Of a stretch of DNA of 64,000 nt, positions 44,213 to 53,485 are shown piece by piece (within the stretch, counting starts at the first letter, position 1; each line of letters starts with the position of its first letter). The DNA is taken from positions 990,634-1,054,633 of the forward strand of contig NZ_JHAL01000002.1 in the NCBI RefSeq assembly GCF_000738005.1, given 5' to 3'. Under the pieces are notes generated by a model. That model searched no databases. It worked only from the letters and a program-made list of their open reading frames with translations, and had not been told where the DNA came from. Made by a program: the position numbers and the translations under genes. The DNA is from Bifidobacterium crudilactis (GTDB taxonomy: Bacteria; Actinomycetota; Actinomycetes; Actinomycetales; Bifidobacteriaceae).

Positions 44213-45589
44213 CTACTCCGCCGAAGCCTCGTCCTTGTCGGAGAGCTGATCGGCGACCGCCGCTGCCGCTGACGCAGCTTCGACGCTTTCCTTCTCCTCT
44301 TCCTCGGCTTCGTCTCCTAGGAACTTGCTCAGGTCGAGCACGTTGCCCTCGGTATCCTTGAAGGTCACCGCACGCATACCTGCGAGCAGACCCTTGGAAC
44401 GTCCGACTTCCTGCACTGCGGAGCCGAGCTGTCCGTTGTTGACGATGGCGTTGATGAAGTTGCTGGGGTCCATGCCGTACTGCTGGGCGATGGAGGCCAG
44501 GAAGTTCGTTACGTCGGCCTGTGTAACGGTGATCTTGAGCTGCTCGGAAAGTGCGTCGAGCACGATCTGATCGCGCAATTCCTTCTCGACGGCTTCCTCT
44601 GCCGCGGCCTTGTCCTCTTCAGGAGCCTGCGGGTTGTTCTGCGCATTCTTCTCGCGGTCAGCGAGCATCTCTTCCTTCACACCCTTCGGGACGGGAATGT
44701 CGACGCCTTCCTGCAGACGAGCGATGAATGCGTCACGCGCCACGGTGGCCTGACGGCCTTCGGCATCGGCTTCGCTTTGCTTGCGCACATCGGCCTTGAG
44801 TTCATCAAGAGTATCGAACTCGGAAGCCTCCTGAGCGAAATCATCATCCAGCTCCGGCAGTTCTTCGGACTTGACCGAATTCACCTTGACCGAGACCTGA
44901 GCCTTTTCACCCTCGTGCTCACCGGCCTCGAGAGTGCCTTCAAACGTGGTTTCCTCACCGGCGGAGAGACCATCGAGAGCCTCGTCCAAACCATCGAGCA
45001 TGGTGGCCGAACCCAACTGATAGCTGACGCCTTCCTGAGAATCGACGGACTCGTCACCGATTTTGGCATCCAGATCGATGTTGGCGTAATCGCCCTTGGC
45101 GGCCGGACGGTCGACACTCACCAAAGTGCCGAAACGCTGACGGAGGGCTTCGAGACGAGCGTTGACATCCTCATCGCTCACCTCGGGCTTGGCTACTTCA
45201 ATCTCCAAGCTGTCGACTGCGGGCAGGTCGAACTTCGGACGAACCTCGACCTCTGCCGTGAACTTCAGCTTGGTGTCGTCGGTGGCGGTCTCCGGGACTT
45301 CCTTGACGTCCAGCTTCGGCTGAGCCATCGGGTGGATTTCCTTCTCGGCGAGCGCCTTGGAGTAAAGCTCCGGAACACCGCTGTTCACTGCTTCGCCGAT
45401 AACGGAGCCGAAGCCGACACGCTGGTCGATGATCTTTCCCGGGACATGACCCTTGCGGAAACCCGGGATGTTTACCTGCTTCGCGATCTCCTTGCGGGCC
45501 GCATCCAGATAAGGATCGAGCTCCTCTTGATCGGCGGTGATTGTAAGCCTCACCTTGGTGGGCTCAAGATTCCTGACGCTGATTTTCAC
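44213..45589 (-). CDS. tig: trigger factor (ribosome-associated chaperone/prolyl isomerase)
   Basis: 458 residues. N-terminal ribosome-binding domain with the signature GFRKGHVPGKI at about residues 45-55, a central FKBP-type PPIase domain (DYANIDLDAKIGDE...) and a C-terminal chaperone domain, followed by an acidic Ala/Glu-rich tail. It captures nascent chains at the ribosome exit. Start: GTG at 45587-45589 with GGAG upstream and KISVRNLEP as the first residues, the family N-terminus; a longer frame adds 32 unconserved residues. It is immediately upstream of the clp genes, the widely conserved tig-clpP-clpX order. The upstream RNase D gene stops 48 bp before this start. Confidence 0.96.
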   Translation of the reverse strand: MKISVRNLEPTKVRLTITADQEELDPYLDAARKEIAKQVNIPGFRKGHVPGKIIDQRVGFGSVIGEAVNSGVPELYSKALAEKEIHPMAQPKLDVKEVPETATDDTKLKFTAEVEVRPKFDLPAVDSLEIEVAKPEVSDEDVNARLEALRQRFGTLVSVDRPAAKGDYANIDLDAKIGDESVDSQEGVSYQLGSATMLDGLDEALDGLSAGEETTFEGTLEAGEHEGEKAQVSVKVNSVKSEELPELDDDFAQEASEFDTLDELKADVRKQSEADAEGRQATVARDAFIARLQEGVDIPVPKGVKEEMLADREKNAQNNPQAPEEDKAAAEEAVEKELRDQIVLDALSEQLKITVTQADVTNFLASIAQQYGMDPSNFINAIVNNGQLGSAVQEVGRSKGLLAGMRAVTFKDTEGNVLDLSKFLGDEAEEEEKESVEAASAAAAVADQLSDKDEASAE

Positions 45590-45636
45590 GCTGCGCTCCA
45601 ATTCATCACATTCTGTATTCTGCCTCAAGGCAACCG

Positions 45637-46941
45637 TTACATGATAGCTCGACTTACGGACTCTGCAAGCAGCCCAATCTGCCAATTCCTGGCACCCTGC
45701 TCGCTGAGGAAGCCTGCCACGTCAAGACCCTCGGGGTCCTCGACCCAGCACAGATTCCGCAAGTATTGCGGTTTGATGATGATCTCCGCCGGAGTGCGGG
45801 TATCCTGGGCGATTTGGTTCACCACCTGGCGGACCTTGGCAAGCCGCTCGAATCGCTCCGGATGACGCTGCTGCCACAGTCTCATCGAACGCGGCGCGTT
45901 GCCGTCCTCTCCATGCACATTGCTCTTCTTGCGTGCCGGAAGCACCGGCAGCTCATCATCCGGAATGCTCAGAGCCTTGACGATGGCCGTCTTCCATACC
46001 GAAGGCTTGACCATGCGCTGAATCGGAGCGTATCGCTCGAACATGTGATCCTGCTCGCTGCCGGTATGCACGCGGACCCGTTGATTGAGCGAACGTATGG
46101 ATCGGAAGGTGCGCAGATTGCGGGGTTTGATCCTGGCGGCTTCCATGATGGCCGCGTCGGAGAGCAGCAGGCTCGGAGATATGTCGTGTTCACGCGCCAA
46201 CGCATCACGTGTGGTCCAGAGTTCCTTCACCACCGCCAGACCACGGCGGTCATGGTGCAGGTCGGTGATGTGCGACACACGGAGCCAAGGGTCCTGCCTC
46301 GGGGCTTTCGGCGCCGTACCTCGTTCGAGCAGCCAGGCGAATTCCTCCTCTGCCCAAGAATCCTTGCCCTGCGCCTTGAGTTCGGCGCGCATACACGTTT
46401 CCAGATCAATCAGCAGTTCGACATCCAGAGCCGCGTAGTTGCGCCAATCGCGTGGCAACGGTCGGTAGGACCAGTCTGCTGCCGAGTGTTCCTTGGCCAA
46501 CACCAGGCCGAGGTAGTGCTCGGTGACCGCCGCCAACCCGAAATGGTGTGCGCCCAGCATTCTGGCGGCCAGCTCAGTGTCGAACAAGGCCTGCGGCTTC
46601 ATGCCGAGATCCGCGTAGCCGGGAAGATCCTGCAACGAGTCGTGAATAATCCATGTGGCGGAGCCTACGGCATCGTTGAACATATCCCAGGATGCACCTG
46701 TGCCCTGCAAGGCCACGGGGTCAATCAGCGCGATGCCCGCACCCTCTCGTTTGAACTGCACGAGCCAGTCCTCATGACCGTAACGGAAGCCCGAAGCCCG
46801 TTCGGCGTCTGCGGCTACGGAACCCTGCGCCTGTGAGAACCGCAGACACATCTCCCGATAAGCCGTAGGCGTGTCAATGACCTCAGGAACCCCGGAACGA
46901 GGTTCGGCCAATAGTCGGGGCTCCTGATACTCACTCAGCAA
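45637..46941 (-). CDS. rnd: ribonuclease D-like 3'-5' exonuclease with HRDC domain
   Basis: 434 residues. DEDD exonuclease: the D-x-E motif is in AADAERASGFRYG, the second Asp in IIHDSLQDLP, and the third region is in NYAALDVELLI. A C-terminal HRDC-like helical domain starts near VVKELWTTRDALAREHDISPSLLLSD. RNase D trims tRNA and other RNA 3' ends. The start is probably TTG at 46939-46941, with AAGGAG nine bases upstream; ATG at 46984-46986 would add 15 residues with no ribosome site. It is downstream of the DUF3000 gene, an order also seen in other actinobacteria such as mycobacteria. Confidence 0.9.
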   Translation of the reverse strand: MLSEYQEPRLLAEPRSGVPEVIDTPTAYREMCLRFSQAQGSVAADAERASGFRYGHEDWLVQFKREGAGIALIDPVALQGTGASWDMFNDAVGSATWIIHDSLQDLPGYADLGMKPQALFDTELAARMLGAHHFGLAAVTEHYLGLVLAKEHSAADWSYRPLPRDWRNYAALDVELLIDLETCMRAELKAQGKDSWAEEEFAWLLERGTAPKAPRQDPWLRVSHITDLHHDRRGLAVVKELWTTRDALAREHDISPSLLLSDAAIMEAARIKPRNLRTFRSIRSLNQRVRVHTGSEQDHMFERYAPIQRMVKPSVWKTAIVKALSIPDDELPVLPARKKSNVHGEDGNAPRSMRLWQQRHPERFERLAKVRQVVNQIAQDTRTPAEIIIKPQYLRNLCWVEDPEGLDVAGFLSEQGARNWQIGLLAESVSRAIM

Positions 46942-47011
46942 TACGTCTGACTCCTTGCATTCGGACGGGCATCGCCATAGTGGCATCAGCCCATCCGTTG
47001 CCGTACGGCGT

Positions 47012-47716
47012 CTAGGACGCCATCTCTCTGATGAAGCGGGCCCACATCTGCACTTGTCGACCTGCGTCGAGACCGTGCGATGTCACCCCTGCAGGCGTCC
47101 ATGATACCCGTATCTCACAACCACAGCCGTTGTCCTGCTCGATGGCGCCGAATGACCGATTCTGAGTCAAGGTGACGGTGCCTCTCACACTGTCCGGCTC
47201 CGCCTCGGTGAGATGGGCGGTCATATCGTCCAGAAACATGTCCGCAGTGAGCGAGTCATGCTCCTGGGCGGCAATCTCGGTGGTGAAGAATCCCACGCAG
47301 CGCCATTGAGAATCCCATTCCGCAAGCGGAACATGGGAGTAGAGCACCATGATCCAACCGCTGGGGCTTGCGAGTCGAGACCTCGCCGTGTTCTGGCTTT
47401 TATGCGCAGACGAAACGGGAGAGGCGCGTAGGCCCTCCGAATACGAAAGGCCATCGAGAGCCGATGGGTCGTATGCGTCTTTTCTGCACGAAAGCTCGAC
47501 GCCGATGCCCGCATCAGCCATGGAAGAAGGTACCTGAATCTCCTGGTAGTCGATGGATTCCACTCTGACCATGTGATGCACGGACTCGACGGCGTACCAC
47601 AACTCGTCGCGGACACCTGCAGGTCGGCTCAAGGAGCAGATCGACTGCTCGCCCTCGCCGGATTCACGGGTGTGAAAGGCCACGTCACGCACGGGAATGG
47701 AATAAATCTCTGCCAT
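47012..47716 (-). CDS. DUF3000 family protein, next to RNase D
   Basis: 234 residues. Function unknown. The protein is cytoplasmic, with conserved-looking stretches GWIMVLYSHVPLAEWDSQWRCVGFFTTEIAAQEHDSLTADMFLDDM and a Cys-rich NGCGCEIRVSW near the end. DUF3000 is typical of actinobacteria and adjoins RNase D there. It starts at the ATG on the complement of 47714-47716, where no ribosome site is visible, so it may be leaderless. It stops about 70 bp before the RNase D start, and the two are probably co-transcribed. Repeat family 2, copy A lies just upstream. Confidence 0.8.
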   Translation of the reverse strand: MAEIYSIPVRDVAFHTRESGEGEQSICSLSRPAGVRDELWYAVESVHHMVRVESIDYQEIQVPSSMADAGIGVELSCRKDAYDPSALDGLSYSEGLRASPVSSAHKSQNTARSRLASPSGWIMVLYSHVPLAEWDSQWRCVGFFTTEIAAQEHDSLTADMFLDDMTAHLTEAEPDSVRGTVTLTQNRSFGAIEQDNGCGCEIRVSWTPAGVTSHGLDAGRQVQMWARFIREMAS

Positions 47717-47795
47717 GGTTCAAGGCTAGGTGAGAAAGTGCCGTTTCCCCCGCAACGACACCACAAATCGTTGCCCCTGACACCGGTTTACCCGT

Positions 47796-47904
47796 TTGTG
47801 TAGGGATTATTGATAAGACAATGCCCCTCGGCGGCATACGTCCATTGGAATTGCGCCTTTTTCGTTGACAACACCCCTCGGAATACTCGTAAATCCCTAC
47901 ACAA
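47796..47904. repeat. family 2 terminal-inverted repeat element, copy A
   Basis: 109 bp bounded by TTGTGTAGGGATT (47796-47808) and AATCCCTACACAA (47892-47904). Inside are two direct repeats of the type GACAA-N-ACCCCTCGG at about 47818-47836 and 47868-47881. It lies between the DUF3000 start and the pflA stop. The second copy at 55825-55933 has the same ends and exactly the same length but a different interior. Confidence 0.85.
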
Positions 47905-47929
47905 TCGGGAAATCAACGACACGGATGCA

Positions 47930-48811
47930 TCAATACACCAGAAAACCGTGGCTTTCGAACTGCTGGACGACTCGCTGCTTGAGCTTGGCGGAGGGCCCTT
48001 TGGCATCCTCCAGCGGGTAGGGTATGCGCATCTCATGCCACTTCGGACGACCCAACTGGTGAAATCCCAGCACATCGATATGCTCCACCACATCACCGAA
48101 CTGCTCGCAGATCTGCGCGACCTTCTCGACGTTCTCGACCGAATCGGTCAGACCCGGCACCAGCACGAAACGCACCCAGATTTTCACACCCAATCGGGAG
48201 AGCCGGTTGCCGAAGTCGATGGTAGGCTGCAAAACCCCACCCGTAACCTCCTTGTAGGTGTCTTCATCACCGGACTTGACATCGAGTAGGCACAGATCAA
48301 TGTCTTTGATCATGTCGTCGGTGTAGTTCCTGTTCAAAAAGCCGGATGTATCGAGGCATGTATGCACACCCATCTCCTTGGCGGCGCGGAACACACGCGA
48401 CACGAATGCGGGCTGCATCATGGACTCACCACCGGAGAAGGTGATGCCACCGCCCGTCGCCTTGAACAGATCCTTGTAGCGGTCGATTTTGTTGATCATC
48501 GCGCTGAGGTATACCGGCTGACCGTCGCGCATCTTCCACGTATCGGGATTCTGGCAGTACTGGCAGCGCAAGGGACATCCGCTCATGAACACCGTCATGC
48601 GGGTCCCCGGTCCATCAACGGAAGTGTTGATATCCCACGAATGCACGAAACCGATATCGCCGTCCTTGAGAGAACGCAGCCTGTCGCGCCTGTCCAAGCC
48701 CACCGGCGACTCAAAGCCGGACAGACCGCCCATAAGCGTCTGCCGCTGGTATTCTTTGGATTCCTTGAGCATGTGAGGTTTGGTCGTATGGAATTCCATG
48801 ACCTGAGACAT
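47930..48811 (-). CDS. pflA: pyruvate formate-lyase activating enzyme
   Basis: 293 residues. Radical-SAM enzyme that installs the glycyl radical in PflB. The cluster motif C-x3-C-x2-C is C79, C83 and C86 (SGCPLRCQYC), preceded by GPGTRMTVFMSG, and the SAM-binding GGGITFSGGE is present. The start ATG has GGAGGAGGACGTCG upstream; an ATG six codons earlier is possible. It lies 91 bp downstream of pflB and is oriented the same way. Both are needed for anaerobic conversion of pyruvate to acetyl-CoA and formate, an important ATP/redox branch in bifidobacterial fermentation. Confidence 0.96.
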   Translation of the reverse strand: MSQVMEFHTTKPHMLKESKEYQRQTLMGGLSGFESPVGLDRRDRLRSLKDGDIGFVHSWDINTSVDGPGTRMTVFMSGCPLRCQYCQNPDTWKMRDGQPVYLSAMINKIDRYKDLFKATGGGITFSGGESMMQPAFVSRVFRAAKEMGVHTCLDTSGFLNRNYTDDMIKDIDLCLLDVKSGDEDTYKEVTGGVLQPTIDFGNRLSRLGVKIWVRFVLVPGLTDSVENVEKVAQICEQFGDVVEHIDVLGFHQLGRPKWHEMRIPYPLEDAKGPSAKLKQRVVQQFESHGFLVY

Positions 48812-48902
48812 CGACGTCCTCCTCCACAATGGTGTGCGGGGACGGGACCAAGGCCCCGCCCCCGCACGATAATCAGCTACTGCACTGCACCGACCCGAGA
48901 GG

Positions 48903-51278
48903 TCAGTCGCTTACCGCACCTTGGTGGAAGGTACGGGAAATCACGTCGAGCTGCTGTTCCTTGGTCAGCTTGACGAAGTTCACCGCATACCCCGACACAC
49001 GAACCGTTAGATGCGGGTATTTGTCCGGATTCTCCACTGCATCCTCAAGCTGCTCCTTGCGCAGCACGTTGATGTTGGCGTGGTACAGGCCATGGCCGTT
49101 GCCTGCGTCCAGAATGCCGACCAGGTTCCCGATGCGCTCGTCCTCGTCTCGTCCCAATCCATCGGGAGTGATGGTGTTGGTCAACGATATGCCGTCAAGC
49201 GCATCGTTGTAGTCGATCTTGCCGACCGAGAACATCGAAGGCAGCATGCCGTGCGAATCCATGCCGTTCTCCGGGTTGGCGCCCGGAGCGTATGGCTCGC
49301 CCTTCTTGTGCCCGGATGGGAAGGAACCGGTGTTGTGACCATACTCGACGTTAGAGGTGATCGTAAGGATGGACTGGGTCGGTACGGCTCCGCGATACAC
49401 CGGGAGGCGCTTGACCTGGCTCATCACCGTGCTGACAACCCACTTCGCCAGCTCGTCGGCACGATCATCATCGTTGCCGTAGACGGGGAATTCACCGACG
49501 GTCTTGTACCCGACGATCAGATCGTCGGCACCCTTCTCGCAGAACTCGTCGGTACCCTTGGCGTCCTTGTTGTAAATCGGGTAGACCTTGGCGTACTTGA
49601 TGGCGGCCAGGGAATCCGCCGCAATCGACAGGCCCGACATGCCGCAACCAAGCGTGCGGTACACCTCTTTGTCGTGCAGAGCCATCTCGATGGATTCATA
49701 GGCGTACTTGTCATGCATGTAATGGATGATGTTCAGCGCCTGGACGTAGGTCTCGCTCAACCACTGCAGAGCCTTCTCGTAGTTGGACTTGACCTTCTCG
49801 AAGTCAAGGGTGCCGTCCTCGTTCGGAGTCACCGGCTCGATGTAGCCCTCGTCGATGACGCGCATACCGGTCATCTCGTCGAAGCCGCCGTTGATGGCGT
49901 ACAGCAGCGCCTTGGCGCTGTTCACGCGAGCCGCGAAGAACTGCATCTGCTTGCCCACTCGCATCGGGGAGACACAGCAGGCTATGGCGGCATCGTCACC
50001 CCAGTGAGCACGAATCTCCTTGTCGGATTCGTACTGAATCGCGGAGGTGTCGATGGAGATGCGAGCGCAGAAGCGCTTGTACCCTTCCGGCAGCTTCGGG
50101 TCCCAGAAGATGGTGATGTTCGGCTCGGGCCCGGGTCCGAGGTGCTCAAGGGTCAGGGTGTTCAGCAGACGGAAGGAGGTCTTGGTGACCATCGAACGTC
50201 CGTCATCGCCGAAACCGGCATCCGACCAGGTCGCCCAGTAGGGGTCGCCGGAGAAGATGTTGTCGTAATCCTTGGTACGCAGGAAGCGCACGATACGCAG
50301 CTTCATCACGATGTTGTCGATGATTTCCTGAGCGTCCGTCTCGGTGATGAGACCGCTCTTGAGGTCACGCTCGAAGTAGCAGTCGAAGAAGGCGGACAGA
50401 CGACCGATGGACATTGCAGCGCCGTCCTGGCTCTTGACCGATGCCAGATAGCCCATGTAGGTCCACTGAACCGCTTCCTGTGCGGTCTGTGCGGGACGGC
50501 TCAAATCGAGGCCGTACTCCTGACCGAGTTTCGCAAGCTTCTTGAGGGCTTTGATCTGCTCGTCATGTTCCTCGCGGAAACGAATCCAATGCTCGATTTC
50601 AGGCTCCGTGAAATCGTTGCGGTACGGCACGGAATCCTTGTCGCGCTTCTTGAAGGCGATCAGGGCATCCACACCGTAGAGGGCAACGCGGCGATAATCA
50701 CCGATGATGCGGCCGCGACCATAGGCATCGGGCAGTCCGGTGAGAATCTTGTTATGGCGGGCGACCTTGATGCGCTGGGTATACACTCCGAACACGCCGT
50801 CGTTATGGGTCTTGCGGTAGCGGGTGAAGATTTTCTTGATTTCCTGGTCGGGCTCTTTACCGGCTTCGATGATGGCCTGCTCGACCATGCGCCAACCACC
50901 GTTCGGCATCATTGCACGCTTGCATGGCACATCGGTCTGCAATCCTACGATGACGTCATCCTGTGTTTCGCCCGCCGACTTACCGTCAATGTATCCTGCG
51001 GCAAAGGCATCGATGTCGGCCGGGATATGGGTCTCAACGTCATATACGCGCTGCCTGCGCTCAACGGCAAGATAGTGCTCGTCGAGGTAGTTCCACAGGG
51101 ACTTCGTCTTCTCGGTCGCAGGAGCGAGGAAGGATTCGTCACCGTCGTAAGGGGTGTAATTCTTCTGGATAAAGTCTCGAACGTCTATATCATTCTGCCA
51201 GTTTCCCGCGGAAAAACTCTCCCATGCCTTGGCCTTGAGATCATCCTGCGAGACGGCTGTAGATTCAACTGCTGTCAT
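48903..51278 (-). CDS. pflB: pyruvate formate-lyase
   Basis: 791 residues. Glycyl-radical enzyme: pyruvate plus CoA to acetyl-CoA plus formate. The catalytic adjacent cysteines are in [12 protein letters not shown], and the radical glycine is at about residue 763 in [10 protein letters not shown] near the C-terminus. Conserved parts such as [14 protein letters not shown] and [15 protein letters not shown] ([13 protein letters not shown]) are seen. The start ATG at 51276-51278 follows AAGGAGTGTCT. A TACAAT (complement of 51333-51338) may be the -10 box, and a CRP/FNR-type palindrome lies about 50 bp further upstream (51372-51387), suggesting control by carbon or oxygen signals. Oxygen-sensitive when active. 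Confidence 0.97.
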   Translation of the reverse strand: MTAVESTAVSQDDLKAKAWESFSAGNWQNDIDVRDFIQKNYTPYDGDESFLAPATEKTKSLWNYLDEHYLAVERRQRVYDVETHIPADIDAFAAGYIDGKSAGETQDDVIVGLQTDVPCKRAMMPNGGWRMVEQAIIEAGKEPDQEIKKIFTRYRKTHNDGVFGVYTQRIKVARHNKILTGLPDAYGRGRIIGDYRRVALYGVDALIAFKKRDKDSVPYRNDFTEPEIEHWIRFREEHDEQIKALKKLAKLGQEYGLDLSRPAQTAQEAVQWTYMGYLASVKSQDGAAMSIGRLSAFFDCYFERDLKSGLITETDAQEIIDNIVMKLRIVRFLRTKDYDNIFSGDPYWATWSDAGFGDDGRSMVTKTSFRLLNTLTLEHLGPGPEPNITIFWDPKLPEGYKRFCARISIDTSAIQYESDKEIRAHWGDDAAIACCVSPMRVGKQMQFFAARVNSAKALLYAINGGFDEMTGMRVIDEGYIEPVTPNEDGTLDFEKVKSNYEKALQWLSETYVQALNIIHYMHDKYAYESIEMALHDKEVYRTLGCGMSGLSIAADSLAAIKYAKVYPIYNKDAKGTDEFCEKGADDLIVGYKTVGEFPVYGNDDDRADELAKWVVSTVMSQVKRLPVYRGAVPTQSILTITSNVEYGHNTGSFPSGHKKGEPYAPGANPENGMDSHGMLPSMFSVGKIDYNDALDGISLTNTITPDGLGRDEDERIGNLVGILDAGNGHGLYHANINVLRKEQLEDAVENPDKYPHLTVRVSGYAVNFVKLTKEQQLDVISRTFHQGAVSD

Positions 51279-51343
51279 AGACACTCCTTGGTATTTTTCA
51301 GTAGACGCTTCGTCACGTCGCTGTAGTGAACAATTGTACAGAG

Positions 51344-51362
51344 CAGAGCTGGGCAAGCTCTG
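51344..51362. terminator. short hairpin in the pflB upstream region
   Basis: CAGAGCT-GGGCA-AGCTCTG, a 7-bp perfect stem at 51344-51362, between the SPOR-like gene and pflB. It could be the terminator of the upstream small gene or a regulatory structure in the pflB leader. No T-run. Confidence 0.4.
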
Positions 51363-51371
51363 ACAGTTAAT

Positions 51372-51387
51372 AGTGAGCTACATCACA
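51372..51387 (-). promoter_or_regulatory. CRP/FNR-family operator-like site upstream of pflB
   Basis: AGTGA-GCTACA-TCACA on the plus strand, that is TGTGA-N6-TCACT on the minus strand, close to the TGTGA-N6-TCACA consensus bound by CRP-family regulators. It is centred about 100 bp upstream of the pflB ATG and about 44 bp upstream of the TACAAT -10-like box, a position fitting activation or repression. No regulator of this family is in the window. Confidence 0.55.
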
Positions 51388-51416
51388 TTCAGCGGACCGC
51401 ATACGAAGATTGTGTA

Positions 51417-51608
51417 TTATTTGGCGTTCTTCCACTTGGTGTCCTGCTCCTCCCACTCCTTGTTGCGCTGAGCGACGATCTTCCATGCGTTCCGGGCATC
51501 CTCCTCGCTTGCATACGGGCCCATGCGCTGGCTGATTGGCGATTGCGGGCCAAGCTCCGGCTGTTCCGTAACCGTATTGAAATACCACTGCTTGCTGTTG
51601 TTGCTCAT
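51417..51608 (-). CDS. small SPOR-like protein
   Basis: 63 residues, cytoplasmic (no signal or membrane helix). The sequence WYFNTVTEQPELGPQSPISQRMGPYASEEDARNAWKIVAQRNKEW resembles a SPOR-type repeat, which in other proteins binds glycan strands of peptidoglycan at division sites; without a signal, an extracellular role is doubtful. The start ATG has GGAGGAG upstream. It is between pflB and repeat copy 5. Function unknown, but the strong ribosome site and the recognisable pattern support it as a real gene. Confidence 0.75.
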   Translation of the reverse strand: MSNNSKQWYFNTVTEQPELGPQSPISQRMGPYASEEDARNAWKIVAQRNKEWEEQDTKWKNAK

Positions 51609-51636
51609 AACTCCTCCTTAATCGGTCATCCTATGA

Positions 51637-51707
51637 GATAACTGCGCTACAAGGACAGTAAAACGGTGCAAATTCTTCCGAAAAGCTGTCCTTGTAGCGC
51701 AGTTATC
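51637..51707. repeat. family 1 palindromic repeat, copy 5 (variant stem)
   Basis: Ends GATAACTGCGCTACAAGGACAG and CTTGTAGCGCAGTTATC. The stem changes CACTAA to CGCTAC with matching changes on the other arm (TTAGTG to GTAGCG), so pairing is preserved. It lies between the nadE stop and the SPOR-like gene start. Confidence 0.93.
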
Positions 51708-51721
51708 TGTCATCTTCACGG

Positions 51722-53416
51722 CTACTCGCGGAAAGCGTTGGTCACCGGCAGCCTTCTATCCCTGCCGAAGGCAAGAGCCGTGACTTTGGGCCCCATCGGA
51801 TACTGACGGCGCTTCCATTCCGCACGATCCACCAAACGCATCACCGTATCCACCGTTTCGGGGTCGAAACCATCCTTGAGCAGGTCCGCCCTGCCGTGCG
51901 CATGCTCGATGTATGCGGCGAGCACCTGGTCCAGCAGCTCGTATTCCGGCAAGGAATCCGAATCCTGCTGCCCCGGCCGCAACTCCGCACTCGGCGGCTT
52001 AGTGATGGAATTGACCGGAATCGGCGGCTGCTCACCGAGCTCTTCGGCCCTGCGGTTCCGCCACCGCGCCAAGTCCCACACCCTGACCTTGAGCAGATCC
52101 TTGATGGGCGCATAACCGCCGACCGCATCGCCGTAAATCGTCGAATACCCGCATGCCAGTTCAGACTTGTTGCCGGTGGCAAGCGCCAGCAGACCCTTGG
52201 CATTGGAATAGGCCATGACGATGACGCCTCGAATCCTCGCCTGAAGATTCTCGGCCGCCACACCTTCCAGATGAAGCTGCTGCTGGTACGCCTTGAACAG
52301 CGTTTCGACCGGCTGAATCTCATACCTGGCTCCGAGATTCTTCGCCAAATCCGCCGCGTCATCCTTGGAACCGAGAGAAGAATACATGCTCGGCATCGAA
52401 ATGCCCCAGATGTGCTCGCCACCGCAGGCATCGGCCGCCATGGCGGCCACCAGCGCAGAGTCGATGCCGCCGGAGAGCCCAAGGCAAACGCCTGTGAAGT
52501 GGTTTTTGGCCATGTAGTCCTTCAGCCCGAGGACGCACGCCCGATACACTTCCTCATCGGGGTCTAGAGCCGGGCTGCTGGTAGAGACCGTCGCATCCAG
52601 GCGACGCCTGCCGTCGTCGCCATCTTCAAAGGTCAATTGCCAGAAACTCAGATCCTCGCGGAAACTTGGGGAACGTTCCAGCAATTGGCCGTCGGGGTCG
52701 ACCACGAAGCTGCCACCGTCGAATACCAGGTCATCCTGCCCTCCGACCTGATTGAGGTAGATGACTGGCGCGTTGACCTCGACGGCTCGTCGGGCGGCCA
52801 GCTCCTGCCGCACGTGGCCTTTGCCTTCTTCATAGGGTGAACCGTTGATGGTCAGCAGCACGTCGATATGCTGTTTCGCCAGCTCGGCGACCGGCCCGCC
52901 ATCCTGCCATATGTCCTCGCATATCGCCAGACCGACTCGGACGCCATGAATCTCCAGAACGACGCTGCGCTCCCCCGGCGTGAAGATTCTGAATTCGTCG
53001 AACACGCCGTAATTAGGCAGGAAGTGCTTGTCGTAACCGGCCCACACCACGCCGTCATGCAACACCACGAGACGATTTCTCGGACGGTCGTGCTCACGAT
53101 CGGTACCGACCGTGCCAACCACCACGAAAAGATCGGCAAGGCCTTCCTGCTGCAGACGCTTCGCCAAGTCATTCGCCGTCTGCCATGCAGCCTTGCGGAA
53201 AGTGGCGCGGAAAGCGAGGTCCTCGATGGGGTACCCCGTCAACGTCATTTCCGGGAACACCACCACCTGCGCTCCCCGCTCAGCGGCTATACCGCTTTGC
53301 TCAAGCACCTTGGCGGCGTTGCCTTTCAGGTCTCCGACACAGGTGTCGATCTGCGCCAACCCGAAAAGAAGGCCTGTAGAGGGTGATGCTGCTGATGTGC
53401 TTTCGCTGCTTGTCAT
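51722..53416 (-). CDS. nadE: glutamine-dependent NAD+ synthetase
   Basis: 564 residues. Makes NAD+ from deamido-NAD+, ATP and glutamine. The N-terminal nitrilase-type glutaminase domain has Glu56 (FPEMTLTGY), Lys130 (YDKHFLPNYG) and the catalytic Cys166 (AICEDIW). The C-terminal synthetase domain has the ATP-binding SGGIDS at 315-320 and later GNKSELACGYSTIYGDAVGGYAPIKD. The start ATG is at the complement of 53414-53416; its ribosome site is weak. Its 3' end abuts repeat copy 5. It is a stand-alone gene. Confidence 0.96.
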   Translation of the reverse strand: MTSSESTSAASPSTGLLFGLAQIDTCVGDLKGNAAKVLEQSGIAAERGAQVVVFPEMTLTGYPIEDLAFRATFRKAAWQTANDLAKRLQQEGLADLFVVVGTVGTDREHDRPRNRLVVLHDGVVWAGYDKHFLPNYGVFDEFRIFTPGERSVVLEIHGVRVGLAICEDIWQDGGPVAELAKQHIDVLLTINGSPYEEGKGHVRQELAARRAVEVNAPVIYLNQVGGQDDLVFDGGSFVVDPDGQLLERSPSFREDLSFWQLTFEDGDDGRRRLDATVSTSSPALDPDEEVYRACVLGLKDYMAKNHFTGVCLGLSGGIDSALVAAMAADACGGEHIWGISMPSMYSSLGSKDDAADLAKNLGARYEIQPVETLFKAYQQQLHLEGVAAENLQARIRGVIVMAYSNAKGLLALATGNKSELACGYSTIYGDAVGGYAPIKDLLKVRVWDLARWRNRRAEELGEQPPIPVNSITKPPSAELRPGQQDSDSLPEYELLDQVLAAYIEHAHGRADLLKDGFDPETVDTVMRLVDRAEWKRRQYPMGPKVTALAFGRDRRLPVTNAFRE

Positions 53417-53485
53417 GAATCCATCCTAAGCCCGAAGCCTGAAGCCGCATGTCCGGGATGCTCAGCAGGAGTGCGCCCCCTCGAT

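Noticed and set aside
49011-51326. 771-residue plus-strand open frame across pflB
   Set aside because: It is the reverse-strand shadow of the pyruvate formate-lyase gene; long antisense frames arise from codon bias in high-GC genes. No ribosome site or family motif.
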